The notes below the pieces were generated by a model. It saw nothing but the letters and a program-made list of their open reading frames with translations. It had not been told where the DNA came from and did not search any database. Position numbers and translations under genes: made by a program. A DNA stretch of 64,000 bases, from NCBI RefSeq assembly GCF_003711105.1, contig NZ_CP023865.1, forward strand, positions 5,543,001-5,607,000. The letters are read 5' to 3'. Below, piece after piece: positions 25,765 through 34,243 of this stretch (positions are counted from its first letter, which is position 1; each line of letters starts with the position of its first letter). The stretch is from Actinoplanes teichomyceticus ATCC 31121 (GTDB lineage: Bacteria > Actinomycetota > Actinomycetes > Mycobacteriales > Micromonosporaceae).

Positions 25765-26585
25765 TGGCCGGCCGCGCGTTCGCGGATGACCCGCGGGTCC
25801 TGCTGCTCGACGCGGACGGCAGCCTGTTCCCGTCCGAGGAGCCCGCCTTCGTCGCCTCCGCCGACGTCACCAACCGTTTCCTCGCGTCCCTCGGCGTCCG
25901 GCAGACCTACACCGCCGAGCAGCTGCTGGCCACCACCACCGGCAAGAACTTCCGCACCACCGCGATCGATCTCGCCATCGCGCACGGCGTCGCCGTGGAA
26001 CCGGCGCTGCACCCGGGCCGCCGTCCGGGCCGGGACGGCGCCGGCCGGCCGGCGCTGACCGCGGCGACGCTCGACGACTGGGTCGCGCAGGAGAAGAGGA
26101 TCGTCAGCGACCATCTGGGACGGGTGCTGCGCCCCGACCCGGCCGTCCGGCAACCGCTGCATCAGCTCGCGGAGCGCTACCCGCTGGCCGCGGTCAGTTC
26201 CAGCGCGCTGTCCCGGCTCGACGCGTGCTTCCGGGCCACCGGCCTCGCCGAGCTGATCCCCGCGCACCGCCGGTACAGCGCCGAGGACTCGCTCCCCCGG
26301 CCGACCAGCAAGCCCGATCCCGCGATCTACCGGCACGCCGCCGGGCAGCTCGGCGTCGCACCCGGGCAGGCGCTGGCCGTCGAAGACTCGCTGCCGGGAG
26401 CGCAGTCGGCCGTCGCCGCCGGTATCCGCACCGTCGGGAACGTCACCTTCGTCGCCCCGCGCGAGCGCGACGCCCGCGCACGCGCCCTGCTGGAGACCGG
26501 CGCCAGCACCGTCATCCACTCCTGGGCGCAGCTGGCGGCGGCGCTGCTCGGCGAGCCGGTCGGGACGCGGCACGCCGCCGGATGA
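25764..26585 (+). CDS. HAD-superfamily phosphatase
   Basis: A 273-residue hydrolase coupled to the dehydrogenase (TGATG overlap). Motif I is LLLDADGSLF (Asp16 nucleophile, Asp18 acid/base), motif II the SSSALSRLD serine, motif III the lysine of TSKPDPAIY, and motif IV VEDSLPG, so a working phosphatase or phosphomutase of the beta-phosphoglucomutase-like group is expected. An insertion around residues 80-110 (PGRRPGRDGAGRPALT) extends the cap. It probably removes phosphate from, or isomerises, a sugar or polyol phosphate in the same pathway. Confidence 0.88.
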   Translation: MAGRAFADDPRVLLLDADGSLFPSEEPAFVASADVTNRFLASLGVRQTYTAEQLLATTTGKNFRTTAIDLAIAHGVAVEPALHPGRRPGRDGAGRPALTAATLDDWVAQEKRIVSDHLGRVLRPDPAVRQPLHQLAERYPLAAVSSSALSRLDACFRATGLAELIPAHRRYSAEDSLPRPTSKPDPAIYRHAAGQLGVAPGQALAVEDSLPGAQSAVAAGIRTVGNVTFVAPRERDARARALLETGASTVIHSWAQLAAALLGEPVGTRHAAG

Positions 26586-26911
26586 GCGCCGGACCGTCCG
26601 GGACGGGCCGCACCGCGCCGGTCGGCCACGACGTCGGGCCCGGATGCCGCGCGCCGCGGGACGGCGCGCCGCGGCCCCTGAGCCGGCCGGCCCGGTGATC
26701 GCCGAGGCGGCCCGGCAGTGGGGCGACGACCCGGCACGACCAGCGCCCGGACCCCCGGCCGGCGGGTCCGGGTGCGACCGCGTTGCCGGCCGGGAAGCGT
26801 GCCGTTGCCCGCTTCCGAACCGGCTCAGTGGCCTTCCAGCAGCACCGATACGGCAGACGGCCGCCGCGCTCCAGCGCGGCACGAAGACCCGCCGTCGTCG
26901 ATCGGAAGTTC
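26586..26911. other. Intergenic region, no gene found
   Basis: 326 very GC-rich bases between the HAD gene and the PQ-loop transporter. A 7-bp stem GCGCGCC/GGCGCGC at 26649-26669 could end the upstream operon. Open frames here have no ribosome site and unlikely composition. I see no clear promoter for the downstream gene. Confidence 0.5.
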
Positions 26912-27622
26912 ATGCTCATCACTGTCCTTGGCTGGTTCGCCGCTGCTCTGTCGATGGCCCTGCTCTGGCCGCAGGTGTGGACGTCGTGCGTCCGCCGGCG
27001 CACCGCCGGGCTCTCCCTCACCGCCACGTGGCTGGGCGTCGCCCTGCCGGTGGGCTGGGTGACGTACGGGCTGCTGATCGGTGACCGGGTCCAGGTCGTC
27101 ACGAACACGGTGGCAGCGGTGGCCGGGGTCGCCGTCCTGACCGCCCTGCTGGTCACGCAGCCCGCGCTGAGCCGGCGCCGGGCCGGGGCCGGCGCCGGGG
27201 CCGCGCTCGTGCTGCTGCTGGCCACGGCTGCCGCCGCCGGCGCGGCCCAGCTGCCCGGCATCGGCGGCCGGGCCGCCGGATCGGTGCTCGGCGCGGTGCT
27301 GACCGTCGCCGTCGTCGTGGCCAACATCCCGCAGCCGCTGGCCCTGCTGCGCGACCGTGGCCAGGACCTGTCCGGCGTCTCGCCGGCCCGGTGGGCCTTC
27401 GCGGCCGCCGCGAACCTCTGCTGGAGCGGGTACGGGCACGGAGTCGCCCAGCCCGCCGTCCTGATCTGCGGCCTCACCGGCCTGGCCAGCTCCCTGGTGG
27501 TGTGCTGGGTGCTGGCGACCGCGGCACGCCCGGCACGGACCTCCGCCGCGACCCGGCCCGCCATCATCGCGGAAAGCACCGAGGCCGAGTCGGCCGACGC
27601 GCTCGTGCTGGCGGCCGCCTAG
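26912..27622 (+). CDS. PQ-loop (SWEET/SemiSWEET-like) membrane protein
   Basis: A 236-residue membrane protein starting at ATG 26912 with GGAAG upstream. It has seven apolar segments arranged as two three-helix bundles joined by one helix. The two PQ motifs, LLWPQVW in helix 1 and NIPQPLALL in helix 5, mark the MtN3/saliva and PQ-loop fold. SWEET proteins carry sugars by facilitated diffusion; other PQ-loop proteins carry amino acids or act as receptors. Its place among polyol genes favours sugar transport, by inference. The C-terminus is Ala/Glu-rich. Confidence 0.82.
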   Translation: MLITVLGWFAAALSMALLWPQVWTSCVRRRTAGLSLTATWLGVALPVGWVTYGLLIGDRVQVVTNTVAAVAGVAVLTALLVTQPALSRRRAGAGAGAALVLLLATAAAAGAAQLPGIGGRAAGSVLGAVLTVAVVVANIPQPLALLRDRGQDLSGVSPARWAFAAAANLCWSGYGHGVAQPAVLICGLTGLASSLVVCWVLATAARPARTSAATRPAIIAESTEAESADALVLAAA

Positions 27623-27647
27623 CGGCGGCCGGCGCCGCACTCCCGGA

Positions 27648-27672
27648 GTTTGCGCCGCACCCGCGCGGGTAG
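27648..27672 (+). promoter_or_regulatory. SigB/SigF-type promoter of the UbiA-like gene
   Basis: GTTT (27648-27651), 15 bases, GGGTAG (27667-27672). The predicted start of transcription, about 27679, is only two bases before ATG 27681, which implies a leaderless message and agrees with the absence of a ribosome site. Confidence 0.65.
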
Positions 27673-27680
27673 CCTGCGCC

Positions 27681-29018
27681 ATGTCACGCACGGATGATTT
27701 CCCGACTGTTGCGGCGAGCCGCTCCGGGCAGCGCGCCGTCACCTTCATCCCGCCCGCGACGTGGGCCCGTCCGCCCAGCGCGCCGGCCGGCCGTTCGCTG
27801 TTGTCCTACCTGGTGATGCCGCGCCCGGGCGACGCGGTGAAGGCGTTGCTGATGCCGCTGGCCTTCGGGCTCGGCGTGCTGGCCGAGGGCGGGGCGAGCC
27901 GCGACACCGTCCTGCGGGCGCTGATCGGTCTCGTCGTGCTGGAGCTGCTGGTCTACCCGGCCCGATATCAGTGGAACGACATCCGCGGCTTCGCCGCCGA
28001 CCAGCGTCACCCCGGCCGGGCCCGGCGCGGCCGCCTGCCCGGCCCGCCGCAGCTGGCCCGGGAACGCGTCACCGCCAGCACCGTCGTCGCCACCGCGCGG
28101 CTCGGCGTGGCCGTCGGCGTCGCCCTGCTGCCCGGCCTGCGCCTGGGTGGCACGGTGCTGGCGATGATCGCCGGGGTGTTCGGCGTGGCCGTCGCGTACG
28201 AGGCGCTGCGGTCGGCCGCCACCGGCCGCGGGAGCGGCGGCACACCCCGCGTCACGCCCGTGCTGGTGTCGCTGTGGCTGACGGTGGGCGCCGGTTACGT
28301 CGTACGCGGCATGACCGGGCTGGCCATGGCGGTGGACCTGGGCGATCGGCCGGGGCTGGCGCTCGCCGCCGCGGTGACCCTGTGGGCGTACGGGATCGCG
28401 TTCGTCACCAGTCGCTGGGCCGTCGAGTCGCTCGCCTTCGCCCGGCTGGACGGTGGGCGGGTGAGCTGGACGGCGGACGGTTCGCTCGCCCGGGAGCACA
28501 TGCTCGCGCTGACCCGCTGGCTGCCCGCCACGGTCACCCCGGGCCGATCGCCGGCACGCTGGGCCGCCCTGCGCGGCCGTACGCCGGCGACCGCGCCCTG
28601 GAACCTGGCCCTGGTGCTGGCCGGCGCGGGTGCGGCGGTCACCGGCCTGCTCCTGACCACGCCGGTGCACGAGCCCGGCGCTCCGGTGCTGGGTGCGCTG
28701 GCCGGCGGCGTCGCCACGCTGGTCGTGATCCTGCTGCCGGGCCGGCGGACCGTGGCCGTACCCCTCGGCGCCGCCGCCGTGCTCGCCGCCACCCTGGCCG
28801 GGCCGGCTCGCGCCCCGGTGGCGGCGTGCCTGCCGTGGACCGCCGTGCTGCTGGCCTACCTGCACTTCAGCGCCCAGTCGCTGGACAGCCTGAGCCACCC
28901 GCGGCGAGCGATCCGGGAACCGCTGATGCGGGCGCTCGCCCCGGCCGCCCGGATCGCCGTCGGGCACGACACCTGGCGGCTCCTCACCGCGCAGAGTCAG
29001 CGGCCGGCCCGTGGCTGA
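27681..29018 (+). CDS. UbiA-like polytopic membrane protein
   Basis: A 445-residue membrane protein with about nine hydrophobic segments. Near residue 97 it has YQWNDIRGFAADQRHPGRAR, which resembles the first Asp-rich motif (NDxxDxxxD) and following HPxRxxRLP stretch of UbiA prenyltransferases, although the second aspartate of the motif is a glycine. The second Asp motif of UbiA is not obvious (SRWAVESLAFARLDGG is the nearest). It may be a divergent prenyltransferase or have lost activity. It overlaps the next gene by 8 bases, suggesting a joint role with an inositol-phosphatase-like enzyme in a membrane-lipid pathway. Probably stress-induced. Confidence 0.72.
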   Translation: MSRTDDFPTVAASRSGQRAVTFIPPATWARPPSAPAGRSLLSYLVMPRPGDAVKALLMPLAFGLGVLAEGGASRDTVLRALIGLVVLELLVYPARYQWNDIRGFAADQRHPGRARRGRLPGPPQLARERVTASTVVATARLGVAVGVALLPGLRLGGTVLAMIAGVFGVAVAYEALRSAATGRGSGGTPRVTPVLVSLWLTVGAGYVVRGMTGLAMAVDLGDRPGLALAAAVTLWAYGIAFVTSRWAVESLAFARLDGGRVSWTADGSLAREHMLALTRWLPATVTPGRSPARWAALRGRTPATAPWNLALVLAGAGAAVTGLLLTTPVHEPGAPVLGALAGGVATLVVILLPGRRTVAVPLGAAAVLAATLAGPARAPVAACLPWTAVLLAYLHFSAQSLDSLSHPRRAIREPLMRALAPAARIAVGHDTWRLLTAQSQRPARG

Positions 29019-29868
29019 CAACCGGACACCGGCCGCACTGCGCGCGATCGCCCGGCTGGCCGCACAGGCCGGCGCGGAGGTGGCCCTCGGGTGGCGCGAC
29101 CACGCGGACCGGCTGCGGATCGAGGAGAAGGCCGGTCCCGCGGACCTGGTCAGTCAGGCCGACCGTGAGGCGGAGACGGCGATCCGCGCGGTGCTGTCCC
29201 GGCGATGCCCGGACGACGGCATCCTCGGCGAGGAGCACGGCGGCGCGGCCGGGCACAGCGGCGTGCACTGGATCATCGACCCGATCGACGGCACCACGAG
29301 TTACCTCTACGGCCGGGCCGACTGGTCGGTGAGCGTCGCCGCCGCCGACACCGCCGGTGACCGGCTGCTGGCCGCGGTGGTGCTGGAACCGGCCCTGGGC
29401 CGGATCACCGAGGCGTCGGCCGGGGACGGCACCTGCCTCGACGGCACGCGGACCACGGTCAGCGGGGGCGACGACCTGACCCGCGCCCTGATCGAGGTCA
29501 ATCTCGGCACCCCGGCGCAGCGGGCGTACACCGGCCGGATGGTGGCGGCGCTGACCCCCCGGGTCCGGGACCTGCGCCGCGGGGGCAGCGCGGCGGCGGC
29601 GCTGGCCCTGGTGGCGACCGGCCGCGCCGACGGCGCGTGGCTGCCCGGCATCCACTCGTGGGACTGCGCCGCCGGGACCCTGCTGGTGCAGGAGGCCGGC
29701 GGGGTGGTCGGCGACCTGACCGGCGTGACGCCGGACACCTGGCCGCACAGCGGTGACGTGCTGGCCGGGCCACCGGCGCTCTGGGAACCGCTGCGCCGGA
29801 TCCTCGTGGCGGCCGGCCCGGGACCTCAGCCCTTGAGCCCGGAGGCCGACACCGACGGGGTGAAGTAA
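29011..29868 (+). CDS. Inositol monophosphatase family protein
   Basis: A 285-residue Mg-dependent phosphatase starting at GTG 29011, overlapping the UbiA-like gene. Metal-binding residues are all present: GEE at 73-75, DPIDGT at 90-95 and WDCAAG near residue 211. These proteins hydrolyse inositol phosphate, fructose-1,6-bisphosphate, histidinol phosphate or PAP; the sequence alone does not separate them. Pairing with a UbiA-like protein fits lipid-head-group work, while neighbours fit polyol metabolism. Its last 43 bases overlap the convergent permease gene. Confidence 0.9.
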   Translation: MADNRTPAALRAIARLAAQAGAEVALGWRDHADRLRIEEKAGPADLVSQADREAETAIRAVLSRRCPDDGILGEEHGGAAGHSGVHWIIDPIDGTTSYLYGRADWSVSVAAADTAGDRLLAAVVLEPALGRITEASAGDGTCLDGTRTTVSGGDDLTRALIEVNLGTPAQRAYTGRMVAALTPRVRDLRRGGSAAAALALVATGRADGAWLPGIHSWDCAAGTLLVQEAGGVVGDLTGVTPDTWPHSGDVLAGPPALWEPLRRILVAAGPGPQPLSPEADTDGVK

Positions 29869-30725
29869 CGCTGGAAGAAGAGCAGCACCAGCAGCGGCAC
29901 CAGCGCGGTGAGCGTGGCGCCCGCGAAGATCGCCCCGAAGTCCACCCCCTGCTGACCGGCGAACTGCGCGATCGCCACCGGCGCCACCTTCATGTCCGGG
30001 TCCGGCGCGATCAGCAGCGGCCACAGGTACGCCTGCCACTGGAACACGAACAGGATCAGCCCCGCGCCGATCAGCGCCGGCCGGGACAGCGGCAGGTAGA
30101 TGCGCCAGAACACCCCCCACCACCCGAGCCCGTCGACCCGCGCGGCCTCGGCCAGTTCGGGCGGTATCCCGAGGAAGAAGCCGCGCAGCAGGAAGACGGC
30201 GAACCCGTTGCCGATGCCGGGCAGGATCAGCGCCAGGTACGAGTTCGACAGCCCCGCTTCCCGGAAGATCGACATCAGCGGGATCGCGATGGCGTCGAAC
30301 GGGATGAGGAACGAGACCACCATGACGGCGAGGACGGCGCCCCGGCCGGGGAACCGCAGCACCGCGAGCGCGAACGCCGCCGCCGCGCAGACGGCCAGGC
30401 CACCGGCGAGCGTCCCCAGGGTGACGACGGCCGAGTTCAGCATGGCGCGGGCGAAGCCGGCGTCGAACAGCCGGCCGACATTGGCGAGGGTGACCTCGCG
30501 CGGCAGCATCGTCCACGGCGAGACCGGGAAGAGGGTGGCGAACGTCTCGTCCTGCGGGCGCAGCGCCCCGGCGACGGTCCACCACAGCGGCAGCAGGAAC
30601 AGCAGCGCCAGGAACGAGCCCAGCGCGGCCGTCCCGACGCGTGGCCGGCGCCGGGTGGCGGGCCGGCGCTCGCCCGCCGACGGATCCGGGCCGGCGGCGG
30701 CCGGCCGCACGGTGCCGGTGGACAC
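29826..30725 (-). CDS. Carbohydrate ABC importer, permease (MalG type)
   Basis: A 299-residue membrane protein with six helices and the EAA loop EAARVDGLGWWGVFWRIYLP that docks the ATPase. Start is GTG 30725, directly after the stop of the MalF-type gene. It forms the pore with that partner. The 3' end overlaps the convergent IMPase gene by 43 bases. No ATPase gene accompanies the operon; in actinomycetes such CUT1 importers commonly share MsiK, encoded elsewhere. Confidence 0.92.
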   Translation of the reverse strand: MSTGTVRPAAAGPDPSAGERRPATRRRPRVGTAALGSFLALLFLLPLWWTVAGALRPQDETFATLFPVSPWTMLPREVTLANVGRLFDAGFARAMLNSAVVTLGTLAGGLAVCAAAAFALAVLRFPGRGAVLAVMVVSFLIPFDAIAIPLMSIFREAGLSNSYLALILPGIGNGFAVFLLRGFFLGIPPELAEAARVDGLGWWGVFWRIYLPLSRPALIGAGLILFVFQWQAYLWPLLIAPDPDMKVAPVAIAQFAGQQGVDFGAIFAGATLTALVPLLVLLFFQRYFTPSVSASGLKG

Positions 30726-31613
30726 TCAGCCACCTCCCCTGTTCAGGAGCCGGAACTGGATCAGGACGACGGCCAGCGCGATGACCACGACGACGCAGGT
30801 CCCGGCCGCCGCCGCCCCGAGGTCGCCCTGGTTGTAGGCCCGGTCGAAGACGTCGTTCATGATCAGATCGGTCCGGCCGTTCGGGCCGCCGTCGGTGAGG
30901 ATGTTCACCGGGGCGAAGACCAGCAGGTTCGAGACCGTGTCGGCCACCAGGACGAACGTGAGCTGGCGGCTCAGCTGCGGGATCGTGACGTGCCGGAACC
31001 GGGCCCAGCGGCCGGCGCCGTCCAGCGCGGCGGCTTCGTAGAGCTGTGGGTCGATCTCCTTGAGACCGGCGATCAGGAACATCATCCAGTAGCCCACCCC
31101 GATCCACGAGACGACCAGGATGATCGAGGCCAGCGCCTGGTCCGGCGCGGTGAGGAAGCCCTGCCCCGCGATGCCGGCGCGGGCGAGCAGGCCGTTGAGC
31201 GGCCCGTCGGGGCGAAACGCGACCGCCCAGATGACCGCCGACACGCTCTGCGGGATGGCCACCGGCAGGAAGACCAGCGTGCGCATCACGCCCGCGCCCC
31301 GGATCCGCTCGTTGAGGACGACCGCCAGCACCAGCGCGAGCAGGATCTGCAGCGGGTTCACGACGATCCCGAACAGCGCGGTGACCTTGAGGGAGTTGAG
31401 GAAGTCCGGGTCGCTCAGGAGCGCCCGGAACTGGGCGAGGCCGACCCAGTGCGTCGGCTCGATCCCCAGCGGCGAGCTGTGCAGGCTGTCCCACAGCGCC
31501 CGGCAGGTCGGCCAGAGCCGGAGCAGGACGGCGGCCAGCACCGCCGGCACCAGGAAGGTCAACGCGACCGGAAGGTCGCCGAGCCGCCCGCGCCAGCTGC
31601 GCCGTACCCTCAT
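30726..31613 (-). CDS. Carbohydrate ABC importer, permease (MalF type)
   Basis: A 295-residue permease starting at ATG 31613 with GGAGG upstream. It has six helices, and the EAA loop is present as YEAAALDGAGRWARFRHVTIP. The periplasmic segment between helices 1 and 2 holds THWVGLAQFRALLSDPDF, usual in the family. It is preceded by the binding-protein gene with a gap of nine bases and followed at once by the MalG-type gene. Confidence 0.92.
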   Translation of the reverse strand: MRVRRSWRGRLGDLPVALTFLVPAVLAAVLLRLWPTCRALWDSLHSSPLGIEPTHWVGLAQFRALLSDPDFLNSLKVTALFGIVVNPLQILLALVLAVVLNERIRGAGVMRTLVFLPVAIPQSVSAVIWAVAFRPDGPLNGLLARAGIAGQGFLTAPDQALASIILVVSWIGVGYWMMFLIAGLKEIDPQLYEAAALDGAGRWARFRHVTIPQLSRQLTFVLVADTVSNLLVFAPVNILTDGGPNGRTDLIMNDVFDRAYNQGDLGAAAAGTCVVVVIALAVVLIQFRLLNRGGG

Positions 31614-31622
31614 CGCGGCCTC

Positions 31623-32918
31623 CTATCTGCGGTACTTGGCGAGCGCACGGGTCAGCTCCCCGGTGGCCTGGCCGAGCCGGGCGGCGGCGTCCGTGCCGTT
31701 GCGGATGTCGGCGAACGCCCTGTTCATGACCGACTCGAAGTCGACGTAGCCGACGGTGACCGGCCGGGACACCGAGGTGCCGGCCAGGGCGTACCGGACG
31801 ATGCCGGCGATCTGCGCGTACCGGGCGCCCCGGTCGCGCAGGCGGCTCAGGTACCGCTCGAAGGCCTGCCGCTGCACCGGGATGTTGTCGCTGACCAGTT
31901 GCCCGGCGCCGGCGGCATCGACGGTCATGTACCGGAGGAACTCCTTGGCGGCGTCCTTGTGCGCGGAGAACGGGCTGATGCCGGTCGCCCAGGAGCCGGT
32001 GGACGTGGCCGGACGGCCCTGCGCGAAACGGGGGAACGGCGCCACGCCGTAGTCGACGTCGGCGGCTTCGTCGAAGGCGGCGGCGTTCCACGGGCCTCCG
32101 GCGAAGTACGCCGTGCTGCCCGCGGCGAACAGCGACGGCGTCTGCTCCGGGTTGATGCCGCGCGGGGCGACCCCGCTCCGGAAGATCGCGTGGTACCAGC
32201 TGAACGCCTGCGTCCAGGCCGCGTTGGTGATGTCCGGCTCCAGCAGGTCCGGGCCGGTCAGGCCGGGTCCGCCGCCCAGCGAGGCGGCCAGGGGCTGGAG
32301 CTGGTAGTAGCGGTCCACCTGGTCGAAGATCAGGCCGTACCGGGCGCCGGCCGCCTGCGCCCGTTGTCCGTCCGCGGTGATCCGCTCCCAGGTGGCCGGG
32401 CTCTGCGGAGCGCTGCTCGGCGGCGTGATCCCCGCCCGGGCCAGCAGCGCCCGGTTGTAGTAGAGCAGCTGGCTGGAGGTCCATCGGGGCATGGCGAACT
32501 GCGTGCCCCGGTAATTGGTGATCTTCAGCGCGGCGGGGTCGATCCGGCCGGCCGCCGCACCGGCGAGGTCGTCGAGCGGCTCCAGGAACCCGCGGGCGGC
32601 GAAGGCGGCCAGCCGCGGCTCGTCGACGTCGTACAGGTCGATGTCCGCGTCCCTGGTGCCCAGCCGGGACTGGAGCGTCGCGTTGAGGTCGTCGAACGGC
32701 ACGGCCTGCTGCTCGATCCGGATCGCCGGATGGGCCGCCTCGAAGGCCGCGACGACCCGGTCGAAGGTTCCGGGGTCCTGAGCGTTGACGAAGGTCAGCG
32801 TGGTGATGCCGGAGGGTCCGCGGGCACCGCAGCCGGCCACCGCCACGATCAGCGTCACCGCGGCGAGCAGCGGCAGCAACCGGCGTGCGCCGGGGTGGTG
32901 GATCGTCGGTACCGGCAT
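31623..32918 (-). CDS. Carbohydrate ABC importer, substrate-binding lipoprotein
   Basis: A 431-residue protein with a signal peptide ending in VAGC (lipid-modified Cys30). The mature part is an SBP_bac_8-type two-lobed binder: FVNAQDPGTFDRVVAAFEAA opens the first lobe, and FAAGSTAYFAGGPWNAAAF and DYGVAPFP are typical CUT1 binder stretches. Start ATG 32918 follows GGGAG. It is the second gene of an operon headed by the nucleoside hydrolase, 51 bases upstream. The ligand is likely a sugar, polyol or nucleoside; the operon context leaves this open. Confidence 0.92.
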   Translation of the reverse strand: MPVPTIHHPGARRLLPLLAAVTLIVAVAGCGARGPSGITTLTFVNAQDPGTFDRVVAAFEAAHPAIRIEQQAVPFDDLNATLQSRLGTRDADIDLYDVDEPRLAAFAARGFLEPLDDLAGAAAGRIDPAALKITNYRGTQFAMPRWTSSQLLYYNRALLARAGITPPSSAPQSPATWERITADGQRAQAAGARYGLIFDQVDRYYQLQPLAASLGGGPGLTGPDLLEPDITNAAWTQAFSWYHAIFRSGVAPRGINPEQTPSLFAAGSTAYFAGGPWNAAAFDEAADVDYGVAPFPRFAQGRPATSTGSWATGISPFSAHKDAAKEFLRYMTVDAAGAGQLVSDNIPVQRQAFERYLSRLRDRGARYAQIAGIVRYALAGTSVSRPVTVGYVDFESVMNRAFADIRNGTDAAARLGQATGELTRALAKYRR

Positions 32919-32969
32919 CCCGGCTCCCTTCCCGCCCCGGACCGTCGCGGCGCCGGCGCGTCGCGCGGG

Positions 32970-33926
32970 TCAGAGCGAGTAGACGTGGTTGAGGAAGAAC
33001 TCGATGAAGGCGGCGCTGTCCACCTCCGTGGCGACGAGGCAGTTGGGCTGCGGCGGCCGGTGCGAGACCAGCAGGTCGGCCACGGTGACGCCGCGGGTGA
33101 TGTCGCTGCACGCCTCGACGACCACCCGGGCGGGCCGCCAGGTCACCAGCTGCGGCCGGCTGACCACCGCGACCGCGAGCGGGTCGTGCATGGGCGCATG
33201 GTCGAACCCCTGCCGCGGGTACGCGGCGCGCAGGTAGTCGATCCAGGCGTTGGCGCACCTGCCGGCGTACGAGGCGAACGGGCGGCCGGTGGCCTGCAAC
33301 CGGTCGGCGTCGCACCGGCTCAGCTGCACCTGCAGGGTGACGTCGAGCCCGATGAACCGCAGGTGCGCGCCGCTGTTGAGCACGATCGCCGCCGCCTCCG
33401 GGTCGATCCAGATGTTGAACTCCCCCGGCATCGACAACCTGCTGGTGGTCCGCAGGAAGACACCGCCCATCACGACGATCTCCTTGACCGCCGAGCTCAG
33501 CGACGGCTCCAGGATCAGGGCGACCGCGACGTTGGTCAGCGGCCCGATCGCCACCAGGCTGATCTCGCCGGGGTTCGCGAGCACGTGGTCGATGATCGCC
33601 GTGGCCGCGCGGCCGGGCGCCGGGGCGCGACCGCCCAGCCGCTCCCGCAGCCCGGCCACCCGGTCGCGGGCCGGATGGTCGTGCAGCGGGCGCAGCAGCG
33701 GGGCCGGGGCGCCCTTGACCACCGGGATGCCGGGGCGGCCCAGACGGTCCAGCAGGTCGAGCGCCACCACGGTGGCCGTCTCGACGTCGGTGTTGCCGTT
33801 GACCGTGGTGACCAGCTCCAGTGACTGGTCGGCCAGGTCCACGGCGAGGGCCATGGCGAAGCCGTCGTCGATGTCGGAGCCGGGCGCGCCCATGGCGACG
33901 TCGGTGTCCAGGATGATGCGGTGCAC
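32970..33926 (-). CDS. Inosine/uridine-preferring nucleoside hydrolase family protein
   Basis: A 318-residue N-ribohydrolase-like enzyme. I start it at GTG 33926, behind GGAAAGGGG, because the product then opens VHRIILDTD as in the family. The calcium-binding N-terminus is DTD (7-9) followed by DIDD (18-21), a wider spacing than the usual DTDxxxDD because of an extra AMGAPGS-like segment. The other family marks are AIGPLTNVAVAL, VVMGGVF, FNIWIDPEAA and HDPLAV. It splits nucleosides, or related N-glycosides, into base and ribose. It heads the operon with the ABC importer. Confidence 0.88.
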   Translation of the reverse strand: MHRIILDTDVAMGAPGSDIDDGFAMALAVDLADQSLELVTTVNGNTDVETATVVALDLLDRLGRPGIPVVKGAPAPLLRPLHDHPARDRVAGLRERLGGRAPAPGRAATAIIDHVLANPGEISLVAIGPLTNVAVALILEPSLSSAVKEIVVMGGVFLRTTSRLSMPGEFNIWIDPEAAAIVLNSGAHLRFIGLDVTLQVQLSRCDADRLQATGRPFASYAGRCANAWIDYLRAAYPRQGFDHAPMHDPLAVAVVSRPQLVTWRPARVVVEACSDITRGVTVADLLVSHRPPQPNCLVATEVDSAAFIEFFLNHVYSL

Positions 33927-34043
33927 GACGCCCCTTTCCCCGCTCGATGCGCCGCTGGCTCGGTGAGCCGCGGTCGAGGCGGTGGGTGAGGCGCCGTCTA
34001 CCCCGGCGGCCGCGGTTCTAACGAACCTCGGCACGCCCGGCGG

Positions 34044-34089
34044 GATCTGCCCGACAGATCGGGCGTTTGGGGCGTACCGATCGGGGGAT
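34044..34089. promoter_or_regulatory. Inverted repeat and possible promoter in a divergent region
   Basis: The 317-base gap 33927-34243 separates the nucleoside-hydrolase operon from the divergent dehydrogenase pair. GATCTG-N5-CAGATC (34044-34060) is a candidate operator. GTTT (34065-34068), 15 bases, GGGGAT (34084-34089) resembles the stress-type promoters but would leave a leader of about 150 bases. The remainder is GC-rich without an obvious signal or gene. Confidence 0.4.
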
Positions 34090-34243
34090 CCGGCCGCGTC
34101 TTCGGGACCGGTCAAGCAGCGGCCGGCTCCCGCACCTCGCGGCCCACGCGGCCGCGCTCCCCTCCACCGTGCCCGTGCCCGGACCGGCTCACCCGCCGGC
34201 ACCGGCGTCGACGGCGTGCGCACGGATTTCGAAAGGTTTGACC

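Noticed and set aside
28984..33315. A 1443-codon open frame on the minus strand
   Set aside because: It runs antisense to or out of phase with four clear genes (IMPase, two permeases, binding protein). Its product is Arg/Pro/Gly/Ala-rich without domains, the usual shadow frame of GC-rich DNA.
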